This document shows positions 1 through 7,907 of a stretch of 48,189 bases of DNA, one piece after another; within the stretch, counting starts at the first letter, position 1, and the number at the start of each line of letters is the position of its first letter. The translations under genes were made by a program, and so were the position numbers. Below the pieces are notes generated by a model. The model did not search any database and was not told the DNA's origin. It saw only the letters and a program-made list of their open reading frames with translations. This DNA is from Acidobacteriaceae bacterium (GTDB taxonomy: Bacteria > Acidobacteriota > Terriglobia > Terriglobales > Acidobacteriaceae). The stretch is taken from the NCBI GenBank assembly GCA_003168355.1, contig PMSQ01000199.1:155596-203784 (forward strand). Reading direction: 5' to 3'.

Positions 1-1070
1 TAGTCGTCGGCGACGCCGTTGGCGCCGAGGATGTCGCGCGATATGCGGGCGCACTCGAGGGCCATCCAGACATTGTTGCGCTTTGCCATGGAGATGTGCT
101 GGTGCTCGACCTTGCCCGCATCTTTCAGGCGGCCGACCTGCAGCACGAGCAGTTGAGCTTTGGTGATCTCGCTGATCATCCAGGTGAGCTTGTCCTGCAC
201 GAGCTGGTGGGAGGCGATGGGTTGGTCGCGCCATTGCTTGCGCAAGATGGCGTATTGCAGGGCGCAGTCGTAGCAGGACATGGCCGCGCCGATCGCGCCC
301 CAGGCTATGCCGTAGCGGGCCTGGTTGAGGCACATCAACGGCGATTTCAGGCCGTCGCTTTTGGGCAGCAAGTTCGATTCCGGAACGTGAACATCTTGCA
401 ACGAAAGCCCCGAGGTTACTGAAGCGCGCAGCGACCATTTGCCGTGAATGTCGTCGGCCTTGAAGCCGGGGCGGTTGGTCTCGACCAGGAATCCGCGAAT
501 CTTGTCATCTTCGTTTTCCACCTTGGCCCAGATGACGGCAACATCGGCGATGGTGCCAGAGGTGATCCACATCTTCTCGCCGTTGAGAATGTACTCGTTG
601 CCGACTTTGCGAGCGCGCGTCCGCATGCCTCCAGGATTCGAGCCGAACCCGGGTTCGGTGAGTCCGAAGCAGCCGAGTTTTTCGCCTTTCTGCATGACGG
701 GCAGCCAGGTCTGCTTCTGCTCTTCGCTGCCGAAGGCGTAGATGGGATACATCACGAGTGCCGACTGCACACTGACGAAGCTGCGCACGCCGGAGTCGCC
801 GCGTTCGAGTTCCTGGGTCATCAGTCCATATTCGACGTTGCCCATGCCGGCACAGCCGTAGCCTTTGAGCGATGCGCCGAAGAAGCCGAGATCGGCCATG
901 GGCTTGACCAGTTCGCGCGGGAAGCGGCCGGCGCGGTTGCACTCTTCGATGATGGGGATGAGGTTATCTTCGATGAACTTGCGCGTGGTATCGCGGACCA
1001 GGCGCTCTTCTTCGGTGAGCAACGAATCGAACTGGATGAAATCGACACCGCGAAATTTGATGGCAGGCAT
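1..1070 (-). CDS. Glutaryl-CoA dehydrogenase-type acyl-CoA dehydrogenase (3' end cut by window edge)
   Basis: FAD-dependent acyl-CoA dehydrogenase; the family member it resembles most oxidises and decarboxylates glutaryl-CoA to crotonyl-CoA in lysine/aromatic degradation. Read from an ATG at 1070 with a GGAG ribosome site about 7 bases upstream. About 356 codons are visible and the gene runs off the left edge. Visible motifs include RSFVSVQSALVM (the Arg/Ser pair that contacts the glutaryl carboxylate in human GCDH), CFGLTEPGFGSNPGGM (flavin/substrate loop), GEKMWITSG, and near the edge ISRDILGANG. The catalytic glutamate of the family lies further C-terminal and is not in the window. The Arg and the GCDH-like surroundings favour glutaryl-CoA over a generic acyl-CoA substrate, but the substrate is inferred. 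Confidence 0.88.
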   Translation of the reverse strand, partial: MPAIKFRGVDFIQFDSLLTEEERLVRDTTRKFIEDNLIPIIEECNRAGRFPRELVKPMADLGFFGASLKGYGCAGMGNVEYGLMTQELERGDSGVRSFVSVQSALVMYPIYAFGSEEQKQTWLPVMQKGEKLGCFGLTEPGFGSNPGGMRTRARKVGNEYILNGEKMWITSGTIADVAVIWAKVENEDDKIRGFLVETNRPGFKADDIHGKWSLRASVTSGLSLQDVHVPESNLLPKSDGLKSPLMCLNQARYGIAWGAIGAAMSCYDCALQYAILRKQWRDQPIASHQLVQDKLTWMISEITKAQLLVLQVGRLKDAGKVEHQHISMAKRNNVWMALECARISRDILGANGVADD

Positions 1071-1318
1071 GAGAATCTCCGTGAAGAGCAAACATAAGAC
1101 GGTAGCAGGGGCGAGGATACGGGGTCAACGCCAGCAGGCGCGCAAGACAACTGCACAGCGTTACTGTAAAATAGCTTTGGTAAGAGAAACACGACGCAGC
1201 GACACGTCTTCTAGAGTGGATTGTCGGATCCCGGTTTAGCTTTCTTAAACATCCCATCTACGATCATTTCCGGAAATCGAACGGATCGCTGCGCAATTGA
1301 GATCAGGGGAGACGAACC

Positions 1319-1507
1319 ATGGCAGTGGGCGCGAAGATCGCAAAAACAGCGGACCGTAAGAAGGTGATGGACACCAGCAAGAGCACGGATTGTCCCAAGT
1401 GCGGCAAGACGACGCGCATCGTCAAGCGCATGAAGGACCGCGAGCGCGGCGTGCCGGGCGGCATATATATTTCGTGCTCGGCGTGTGAGTTCTTCGAGAA
1501 GCTCTGA
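1319..1507 (+). CDS. Small zinc-ribbon protein (62 aa)
   Basis: A 62-residue basic protein starting MAVGAKIAKT, with an AGGGGAG ribosome site ending about 7 bases before the ATG. It contains CPKCG around residues 24-28 and CSAC around residues 53-56, a four-cysteine zinc-ribbon arrangement. The segment between the cysteine pairs is rich in Lys and Arg, which would suit nucleic-acid binding, but no partner or function can be read from the sequence. It stands alone between two minus-strand genes. Confidence 0.75.
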   Translation: MAVGAKIAKTADRKKVMDTSKSTDCPKCGKTTRIVKRMKDRERGVPGGIYISCSACEFFEKL

Positions 1508-1511
1508 GGCA

Positions 1512-1534
1512 GTTTCAGGTTTCTTGTTTCCAGT
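1512..1534. repeat. Single copy of a GTTTC-rich dispersed repeat
   Basis: These 23 bases just after the zinc-ribbon stop match 5659-5681 with two mismatches (same GTTTC-x-GGTTTCT-x-GTTTCCAGT pattern). The rest of the 258-base gap 1508-1765 shows no gene, terminator or other structure I can support. Confidence 0.5.
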
Positions 1535-1765
1535 GGCCGGAGAAGAAGGGGCGCGACTTCCCTGCTCCGACCTTTGTATTTGCGCGAGCGTGGACAATTG
1601 CGCTACTTGGGCGGTAGCAAGTCTAATGTGCGAACTCCCCGAGAGCCAGGTCAAACCGTTGCGGCATGCCAAACACCGCGACCAAACCCTCACCAAGCAG
1701 GCCTTTTGAGACCTTCGAGTTCTTAGTATCCTTCATAGCGCGCCCGTGTTTGCGGAAGTCGTGGT

Positions 1766-2941
1766 CTACACCGCGACCGTGACTGACGTCTCCGTGCGGG
1801 TAACCGGCCGATACAACGTATCCCGCTCGATCGGTTCCCTGCCGGCGGCGCGGATCAAGCGCTCCAGTTCTTCGCGGCGCATGCCTTGCGGCGTGGTGGC
1901 TCCCGCATCGTGGTAAATTTTTTCTTCGATCACTGTGCCATCCATGTCGTCGGCCCCGAAGCGCAGGGAGATCTGCGCGATCTTGGCGGTCATCATCTGC
2001 CAATAGGACTTGATGTGCGGGAAGTTGTCGAGCACCAGACGGCTGACCGCGATCTGTTTGATGTCGAGCATGCCGGTGGTTTTCGACAAGTGCTGCAATG
2101 GAGTGTTATCGGGATGGAAGGCCAAGGGGATGAAGGTCTGGAATCCCCCGGTTTCATCCTGCAGCGCGCGTAGTTTGAGCAGGTGATCGACCCGGTCGTT
2201 GTCGTTTTCGACGTGGCCGTAGAGCATGGTCGCGTTGGATTTCAATCCGATCTGGTGGGCGAGCCTGGCAGTGTCGAGCCACTGGTCGCCATCGATCTTG
2301 TGGTCGCAGATAATGTGGCGAACCCGGTCGGCAAATATTTCAGCGCCGCCGCCGGGGAGCGAATCCACGCCTGAGGCTTTGAGTTGTTCGAGGGTTTCGC
2401 GAATGGAAAGTTTGGCACGCTTCGAGAGATATGCGACCTCGACCATGGTGAAGGCCTTGAGATGCACCTGCGGAAAGCGCTGCTTGAGGCCGGAGCAGAG
2501 ATCGAGAAAATATTGAAAGGGCAGATCGGGATGTAAACCTCCGACGATGTGGAATTCCGTGACGGCCTCGCTGTATCCGGAGGCGGCTGTTTCAAACACC
2601 TCATCGAGCGCCATGGTGTAGGCGCCGGGCGCGTCTTTCTTGCGGCCGAAGGCGCAGAGGCGGCAGGCGGCGACGCAAACGTTAGTGGGATTGATGTGGC
2701 GGTTCACGTTGAAATACGTCTTGTCGCCATGCATGCGCTCGCGGACGTGGTTGGCCATCCAGCCTACGGCGAGAATATCTGCGGTGCGGTAGAGAGCGAG
2801 GGCGTCGTCGGCATCCAGTCGCTCACGAGCCCGAACTTTGGCGTGAATCGGCGCGAGGCGCGGGTCGTCGGTCTGAAAGGGATGGTTCTGGCGCGAGGAA
2901 GACATCCCCATGATGATATCGCAGGAACCTCGAGAAGTCAC
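1766..2941 (-). CDS. mqnE: Aminofutalosine synthase (radical SAM, menaquinone biosynthesis)
   Basis: Radical-SAM enzyme that joins S-adenosylmethionine to the chorismate-derived enolpyruvyl benzoate to make aminofutalosine, the entry of the futalosine route to menaquinone. The iron-sulphur motif C-x3-C-x2-C is at residues 89-96 (CVAACRLC). MqnE-like signatures follow: ATDFHIVGG-like TEFHIVGGLHPDLPF, LKAFTMVE, DSLPGGGAEIF, SNATMLYGHVE, and DDMDGTVIEEKIYH near the C-terminus. The related MqnC and CofH are less similar in these stretches. Length (391 aa from a GTG at 2941) is normal. The first residues are uncertain: in-frame ATGs at 2911 and 2905 are equally possible and no start has a good ribosome site. 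The gene begins 12 bases after the HHH lipoprotein gene, so the two may be co-transcribed. Confidence 0.9.
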   Translation of the reverse strand: MTSRGSCDIIMGMSSSRQNHPFQTDDPRLAPIHAKVRARERLDADDALALYRTADILAVGWMANHVRERMHGDKTYFNVNRHINPTNVCVAACRLCAFGRKKDAPGAYTMALDEVFETAASGYSEAVTEFHIVGGLHPDLPFQYFLDLCSGLKQRFPQVHLKAFTMVEVAYLSKRAKLSIRETLEQLKASGVDSLPGGGAEIFADRVRHIICDHKIDGDQWLDTARLAHQIGLKSNATMLYGHVENDNDRVDHLLKLRALQDETGGFQTFIPLAFHPDNTPLQHLSKTTGMLDIKQIAVSRLVLDNFPHIKSYWQMMTAKIAQISLRFGADDMDGTVIEEKIYHDAGATTPQGMRREELERLIRAAGREPIERDTLYRPVTRTETSVTVAV

Positions 2942-2953
2942 AAAAAGGCAGCG

Positions 2954-3325
2954 CTAGCGCTCGGCGATGACCCGGTCGCGGATTTTGTCGTACTCCGCGT
3001 CCGAGAGCACGTGGCGCGTTACCAGTTCATGAGTATCGCCGAAGGGGCGGTCGGCGATGATGCGATCGGCCTCACGTTCGGTCACCCCCGGTAGGCTCAG
3101 CAGGTCTTCACGGGAAGCTTTGTTGATGTTGACGGTTTTGTCGCGGCCCATGCCTTCCTTCACGCCTTCCACCACGGCCTTGGTATCGCGCCGCATGGTC
3201 GCGGTTGCATCAGCGGTGCGCTCGCGGATTTCATCCGGATTGTCTTTGTTCGTGCAGGCGGTGATGCCCACGAACAGCAAAGCGAGCGCCACGAGCAATG
3301 AGTAGCGAGGTTTGAGAAGGTGCAT
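2954..3325 (-). CDS. Helix-hairpin-helix (ComEA-like) lipoprotein
   Basis: A protein of about 123 residues, starting MHLLKPRYS. A hydrophobic stretch follows, ending in GITAC, a good lipobox, so the mature protein is probably anchored through that Cys. The C-terminal half carries VNINKASREDLLSLPGV, the ComEA-type helix-hairpin-helix, then a second hairpin-like segment (ERPFG-like DRPFGDTHEL). ComEA proteins bind DNA non-specifically during uptake. A membrane-anchored HHH domain could do this here, but the domain is also common in proteins of unknown role and no competence genes are near. The reading frame stays open upstream to 3547; the lipobox geometry favours the start at 3325 (or 3349). 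Confidence 0.7.
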   Translation of the reverse strand: MHLLKPRYSLLVALALLFVGITACTNKDNPDEIRERTADATATMRRDTKAVVEGVKEGMGRDKTVNINKASREDLLSLPGVTEREADRIIADRPFGDTHELVTRHVLSDAEYDKIRDRVIAER

Positions 3326-3470
3326 GGAGTTCTGATGCACTCGCGGCATTTTCGGTTGGCGACATTTTTCTTTGCCGCCTGCGCCTGGTTTGTCAGGAAG
3401 ACATTTCAAAAATACGCTTCTGCCGGGCGCCAATCTCCCCTCTTTCCCTGTCCTGTACAATTTCCCTCTG

Positions 3471-4244
3471 ATGAGTTGGGGCGCAAAATGGTGGCTGGGT
3501 GTAGCCGGGGCGCTGCTGCTGATCGTTGCGACGCAGGCCGAACCCATCGCTCAGCTCAAGCCCACCGACTACGTGAACGACTTTGCCCACGTTCTGGATC
3601 AGAGCTCGATAGCGCAGATGGATGACATCTGCCGACAGATCGACGAGAAAGCGCATGCCAAGATGGCGATCGTCACTATCCGATCGCTCGATGGCGCTGA
3701 CATCGAAAGTTACGCGGTTGCTCTGTTCCATCAGTGGGAGCTCGGAAGCAAGTCCACCAACCGCGGAGTGCTGCTCCTGTATGCCATTGACGACCATCGC
3801 GCCCGCGTTGAGGTTGGCTATGGGCTCGAACCCATCTTGCCCGATGGGAAGGTGGGTGGATTTCAGCGGGAAGCCGTTCCGCTCATGCGCGCTGGAGCTT
3901 ATAGCCAGGCGTTGCTGCTGGTTACGTCGCGAGTTGCGAAGGTGATTGCCGATGATGCCGGTATTCAGCTTACCAACTTACGGATGGAGGCTCCGGTTGA
4001 GCGCGACAATCAGCCGAGTGGAGGCTTGTCGATCGGTGCGATTGTAGGCATTGGCATCGTTATATTGATCATCCTCTTTACTCCTTTGCGCGGCATTTTG
4101 TTCTGGATGCTTTTTTCTGGAATGTTTGGCGGCGGAGGTCGCGGTTTTGGTGGCGGGGGCGGCGGGTTTGGCGGTGGGGGTGGGTTTGGCGGATTCGGCG
4201 GTGGCGGCAGTTCCGGCGGCGGCGGGGCTAGCAGCAGCTGGTAA
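3471..4244 (+). CDS. TPM-domain (YgcG-type) membrane protein with Gly-rich tail
   Basis: About 257 residues from ATG 3471 (MSWGAKWWLG). An N-terminal signal/anchor segment ends near TQA. A TPM domain follows (residues about 30-160, with YVNDFAHVLD and NRGVLLLYAIDDH), then a membrane segment IGAIVGIGIVILIILF. The tail of roughly 45 residues is almost all Gly and Phe, ending SSSW, as is usual for this family. TPM proteins have been linked to membrane-protein quality control and often sit next to LemA genes, as here. The frame is open upstream to 3372, but hydrophobicity supports the later start. No ribosome site is visible, and a TACAAT box ends 9 bases before the ATG, so a leaderless transcript is possible. 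Confidence 0.8.
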   Translation: MSWGAKWWLGVAGALLLIVATQAEPIAQLKPTDYVNDFAHVLDQSSIAQMDDICRQIDEKAHAKMAIVTIRSLDGADIESYAVALFHQWELGSKSTNRGVLLLYAIDDHRARVEVGYGLEPILPDGKVGGFQREAVPLMRAGAYSQALLLVTSRVAKVIADDAGIQLTNLRMEAPVERDNQPSGGLSIGAIVGIGIVILIILFTPLRGILFWMLFSGMFGGGGRGFGGGGGGFGGGGGFGGFGGGGSSGGGGASSSW

Positions 4245-4259
4245 CCAGTGAGGGTGCAA

Positions 4260-4997
4260 ATGGTTCCGGAGAAAAAGATTACCGACTTTGTCGACAGGCT
4301 GCGAGCGGCGGCTGGAGGGAATTTGGAGAGCGTGATCCTGTTCGGATCGGCGGTCGCAGGAGATTTTCATCCCGAGTTCTCGAATGTGAATCTGTTCTGC
4401 GTGGTTCGCGACGGCTCATTCGCGGCATTGCAGGCGCTGGCCCCCGCCGTGAAATGGTGGGACGCGCAGAAGCAGCCTCCGCCCCTGTTCATGACTCGGG
4501 ATGAGATCGAGCGCTCTGGCGATGTGTTTACGATTGAATTGCTCGATCTGCAACAGCACCATCGCGTTCTCTTCGGCGAAGATGTTGTGCAAGGTCTGTC
4601 GATTCCAGCGAACCTGCACCGCGTCCAGGTGGAATACGAGTTGCGGGAAAAACTTGCGCTGCTGCGCCAGCACTTGCTACTCGCCTCGGGCAACGACTCG
4701 CGCATGTGGGAGGGGCTGCTGCGGTCGGTCTCGTCCTTCGCCACGCTTTTTCGTCACGCACTTATTGTGCTGGGTCACGATGCGCCGGTGGGGAAGCGCG
4801 AGGCGGTGCAGGCGTTGTCAAAGCAGATTGAGTTTGATGCCTCGGGCATTCTACAGGTGCTGGACGTGAGAGAACGGAAAGCGGACCGCAGGAAGTTGGA
4901 TGTGACGAGCGTTTTTTCGCGCTACCTCGCGGCAGTAGAGCAGGTAACGGCCGCAGTTGATAGAATGCTGGACTCGGGTACTGCAGGATCTTTGTAG
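4260..4997 (+). CDS. Degenerate nucleotidyltransferase-fold protein
   Basis: About 245 residues from ATG 4260, preceded by a GTGAGGGTG ribosome site; an in-frame GTG at 4248 is the alternative. Residues 25-47 have the start of a polymerase-beta-type nucleotidyltransferase (ESVILFGSAVAGDF), but the usual D-x-D after it is N-x-N (FSNVNL), so both metal-binding acids are missing. The C-terminal two thirds are helical and resemble HEPN-like substrate-binding partners only in general shape. It lies 15 bases after the TPM gene and 23 before the LemA gene, suggesting one transcript. A non-catalytic nucleotide-binding or scaffold role is inferred; no function is assigned. Confidence 0.65.
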   Translation: MVPEKKITDFVDRLRAAAGGNLESVILFGSAVAGDFHPEFSNVNLFCVVRDGSFAALQALAPAVKWWDAQKQPPPLFMTRDEIERSGDVFTIELLDLQQHHRVLFGEDVVQGLSIPANLHRVQVEYELREKLALLRQHLLLASGNDSRMWEGLLRSVSSFATLFRHALIVLGHDAPVGKREAVQALSKQIEFDASGILQVLDVRERKADRRKLDVTSVFSRYLAAVEQVTAAVDRMLDSGTAGSL

Positions 4998-5020
4998 AGG
5001 GCGCTTTTCAGGAGACTCTC

Positions 5021-5653
5021 ATGAGCAAGGCGTTGATTGTGGTCGTGGTTATTGTGGCACTTTTATTGTTGATAACCCTATTTGCCTTTGGCCAGTACGT
5101 GAGCGTGAAGAACACGCTGGTCAGCAAGAACGAGGCCGTAAAGGCCGCCTGGTCGCAGGTCGACATAGTATTGCAGCGTCGCGCCGACCTGATTCCGAAT
5201 CTGGTGGAGACGGTGAAGGGCTACGCGCAGCAGGAGGTGACCGTGTTTGGCGATATCGCCAAAGCGCGCTCTGCGCTGCTTTCCGCAGGCTCGCCGCAAG
5301 AGAAGATCGCAGCCAACGGGCAGCTGGATGGAGCGATCGGACGCCTGCTGCTGGTGGTCGAGAACTATCCTCAGTTGAAATCCAATGAAAATTTTCTACG
5401 CTTGCAGGATGAACTCGCAGGCACGGAGAACCGGATTGCGGTCGAGCGCAAACGTTATAACGACACTTTGCGCGACTACAATACCTACGTGCAGCAATTT
5501 CCCAACAGCTTCTTCGCGGGATTTGCGGGATTCAAGCCGAACGAAGCATACTTCGAAGCTTCGCCGGCATCGCGCGAGGTTCCGAAGGTGAACTTCTCAA
5601 GCCCAGGTGCAACGGCTCCGCAGGCGACGCCTCAGCCTGCGCCGGCGCACTAG
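5021..5653 (+). CDS. LemA family membrane protein
   Basis: 210 residues with an N-terminal membrane helix (ALIVVVVIVALLLLI), then the conserved LemA core: KNTLVSKNEAVKAAWSQVDI, QRRADLIPNLVETVKGYAQQE, LKSNENFLRLQDELAGTENR and YNDTLRDYN. The body is helical and should lie outside the inner membrane. The C-terminal tail is Pro/Ala-rich. CAGGAG stands 7 bases before the ATG. It is the last gene of the TPM / pseudo-nucleotidyltransferase / LemA group, a common pairing of LemA with TPM proteins. Its biochemical role is not established. Confidence 0.9.
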   Translation: MSKALIVVVVIVALLLLITLFAFGQYVSVKNTLVSKNEAVKAAWSQVDIVLQRRADLIPNLVETVKGYAQQEVTVFGDIAKARSALLSAGSPQEKIAANGQLDGAIGRLLLVVENYPQLKSNENFLRLQDELAGTENRIAVERKRYNDTLRDYNTYVQQFPNSFFAGFAGFKPNEAYFEASPASREVPKVNFSSPGATAPQATPQPAPAH

Positions 5654-5658
5654 CCGTA

Positions 5659-5748
5659 GTTTCCGGTTTCTGGTTTCCAGTTTCTCCGGAGTGAGCGGTA
5701 CTTCTCAATTACGGTTCATCTAGAAACGGGAAACTAGAAACCGGAAAC
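5659..5748. repeat. Imperfect 27-bp inverted repeat between convergent genes
   Basis: Left arm 5659-5685 and right arm 5722-5748 pair at 25 of 27 positions around a 36-base loop. The arms consist of GTTTC(C/T) units. The element fills most of the gap between the lemA end (5653) and the end of the sigma-54 regulator gene (5798), and could form a hairpin in either transcript. There is no T-run beside it, so it is not a classical terminator. A single arm is also found at 1512-1534. Confidence 0.75.
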
Positions 5749-5797
5749 CCATATGACATAGCTCAAGACTGCAAGTTCGAACAGACTCCGACTGAGG

Positions 5798-7612
5798 TTA
5801 GGCAGGCGATTCCCAGCCTTCGTCCTTCATCTTTTTGTTGGTCCAGTGCTGGAGCTGCTCGAACAGTGCGGGATCGATGACGGCGAAGCGGAGGCCGACC
5901 CGCGATTCTTCGCCGATCCAGACGATGCGAGCTTTCGCCTGAAAAACGATCTCGCTGTCGGGCAGCGGAAAACTGACGTCGAGAAGGCCGGAAAACCGCA
6001 TCGGCTCTTTCAGTCCGTCCACTCCCAGGCCACCGGTGCTAAGGTTTACTCCCTGGACGGAGGCTTCCTCACCCTGCTGGTTCCTGATTGTGACGGAAAG
6101 CCGGATGCGAGCGCGGAAGAACTTCTGCTGTTCCAGACTTATGAATCCCAGTGAGTTTGCCCCGTCGCCGGGATTGACGTTGATGTTGTATTCCTTGAGC
6201 TTGCGGCTGAGAGTGCGGCGCGAGATGCCCAACTGCTCCGCGGCCTGGCTGCGATGGCCGCCACTGCGCTCCAGAGCGCGAATGATCATCTGTTCTTCCA
6301 TGCTGTCCAGGTTGCCGACTGGCATGGATGCGGATTGGCGGAGCGTGACCGGGCTGCCTGACATTGCGGCTGCGATCTGAGACTTGTGGATTTCGGGATG
6401 GCTCGACTCTACCGCGACTCTGGCGACAAGGTTGCGCAACTCGCGGACGTTGCCTGGCCAGGAGTGCGCAAGCAGGAACGAAATGGCCTCCGGCGTATAA
6501 GAACTACCGGGCTTCTTGAGGTTGAGAAAGTGCTCGGCCAGAGCGACGATGTCCTCCGGGCGATCTCGGAGTGGCGGCACGCGAAGTTGAAGCTGGCCGA
6601 GGCGATGGAAAAGATCCTGGCGAAAGCGGCCCGCCGTAACGGCGGCATCAAGATCCTGATTGGTGGCGGCGACGATGCGGACATCGACTTTGATCTTGCG
6701 ATGGCCGCCCAGGCGGTAGAAGGGGGATCCATCCAGCACGCGCAGGAGCTTGACCTGCGTTTGAAGCTGCAGTTCACCGATTTCATCGAGGAAGAGCGTG
6801 CCCTTATCAGCAAGCTCGAACAGCCCGGGCTTGGACACGTCGGCGCCGGTAAACGCGCCTTTTTCGTAGCCGAACAACTCGCTCTCCACCAGGTTTTCTG
6901 GAAGAGCGGCGCAGTTGATGTCGACCCAAGGGCGGCTGCGCCGGTGCGAGGACCGGTAAATCGTGCGGGCAATGAGCTCCTTGCCGGTTCCAGTTTCGCC
7001 CGTGATGAGGGCGGTCTCAGTGTGCGCAGCAACGCGGTCCACCATGCGCATGAACCTATGCATGAGGGGACTCGCCACAATGAAAACTCCGCCGTCTATT
7101 TCGCGAGAAACAGTCTGCGCAGGCATCTCTTCCTCTGTGCCGCGCTCCGGCTCGTTGGTGCGCACTGCGCCTGCTTTCGGCTTTTCTTCTGCCACAGAGA
7201 ACAGAGCGACCATCCCCGTTGGCGCGGGACGGCCGTCACGCAACAATGTAACGGACAACTCCGCGATGAAGTCTTTTCCAAACTTGGTCTGACACTGGCG
7301 TCGAGATCGATACTCACCTTCCTTCAAAACAGCAGCGACCATGGTTTGCTGCAGGTGAAGCTGTGCCGTGCCATCCTCAGAAAGCACCAAGGCTGCCAGA
7401 AGTTTGCCAAGAATTTCCTGGCGCGTTTGGCCGAATACCTCGAGGGTTGCGTCGTTGCACCCGGTGATGGTGCCGTTAAGGTCGGCGGATAACACGGGGG
7501 TTCCCGTCACCGTCCAGGCATCAGGACCCGCAACTGACGGCGTGTCGCAGCCGGCTTGTGCTACATCGGTGGCGGGCGCTTGCGGCTGTGAATTGAGATT
7601 TGACAGTGACAT
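5798..7612 (-). CDS. Sigma-54-dependent activator: PAS - AAA+ - Fis HTH - PilZ
   Basis: 604 residues. A PAS-like sensor occupies about 30-145. The AAA+ sigma-54 activation domain (about 170-400) has Walker A GETGTGKE (205-212), the sigma-54 contact loop GAFTGA (252-257), Walker B TLFLDE (272-277) and WPGNVREL. A Fis-type helix-turn-helix lies around 437-475 (QAAEQLGISRRTLSRKLKEY). A PilZ domain (about 496-580) carries both c-di-GMP contact motifs: R-x3-R at 500-504 and N-x-S-x2-G at 523-528 (NLSTGG). It should activate RpoN promoters, with PAS and c-di-GMP inputs. It is transcribed away from the HD-GYP/GGDEF gene, an obvious source or sink of that ligand. The domain calls are solid; the ligand response is inferred. 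Confidence 0.93.
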   Translation of the reverse strand: MSLSNLNSQPQAPATDVAQAGCDTPSVAGPDAWTVTGTPVLSADLNGTITGCNDATLEVFGQTRQEILGKLLAALVLSEDGTAQLHLQQTMVAAVLKEGEYRSRRQCQTKFGKDFIAELSVTLLRDGRPAPTGMVALFSVAEEKPKAGAVRTNEPERGTEEEMPAQTVSREIDGGVFIVASPLMHRFMRMVDRVAAHTETALITGETGTGKELIARTIYRSSHRRSRPWVDINCAALPENLVESELFGYEKGAFTGADVSKPGLFELADKGTLFLDEIGELQLQTQVKLLRVLDGSPFYRLGGHRKIKVDVRIVAATNQDLDAAVTAGRFRQDLFHRLGQLQLRVPPLRDRPEDIVALAEHFLNLKKPGSSYTPEAISFLLAHSWPGNVRELRNLVARVAVESSHPEIHKSQIAAAMSGSPVTLRQSASMPVGNLDSMEEQMIIRALERSGGHRSQAAEQLGISRRTLSRKLKEYNINVNPGDGANSLGFISLEQQKFFRARIRLSVTIRNQQGEEASVQGVNLSTGGLGVDGLKEPMRFSGLLDVSFPLPDSEIVFQAKARIVWIGEESRVGLRFAVIDPALFEQLQHWTNKKMKDEGWESPA

Positions 7613-7907
7613 TCTCCGCGTTTGGACTCGATCTTGACACAGGGACTAGGTATTGCAGAAAGTATGCGGCTTCGGATCATGACGAAAGTAACTGGTTACT
7701 GTGCGCTTTTCGGCCTAAGAGTCGCCGTCACGCGAATTGCCAAACAGCGCCACTGAGTCCTTGGGGTGTTACGTCAGTAAGCTACTTAAATCCATGTAAC
7801 AACAATAGGATTTCCACTGGTCAGGCCTCGCTTGAAGGTTGCGTGAGAGAACCCTCCCACGCAGGCGACGGGGTCTGTTTCGCACTGCGCACAAAACAAA
7901 CGACAGT
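7613..7907. promoter_or_regulatory. Divergent promoter region with a 14-bp palindrome
   Basis: 295 bases between the sigma-54 regulator and HD-GYP genes with no convincing gene. It holds a TTGACA box at 7634-7639 without a clear partner -10, and the palindrome AGTAACTGGTTACT at 7687-7700, which could be an operator. I do not see a convincing -24/-12 (TGGCAC-N5-TTGC) sigma-54 promoter by eye. Confidence 0.4.

Noticed and set aside
444-1097. Long open frame (217 codons) on the plus strand
   Set aside because: It lies entirely opposite the acyl-CoA dehydrogenase gene, whose protein is clearly recognisable; the plus-strand product resembles nothing.
6386-7492. 368-codon plus-strand frame
   Set aside because: Antisense shadow of the sigma-54 activator; high GC third positions keep it open.
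7613-7907. Sigma-54 promoter in the divergent region
   Set aside because: No TGGCAC-N5-TTGC pattern with correct spacing was found by eye.
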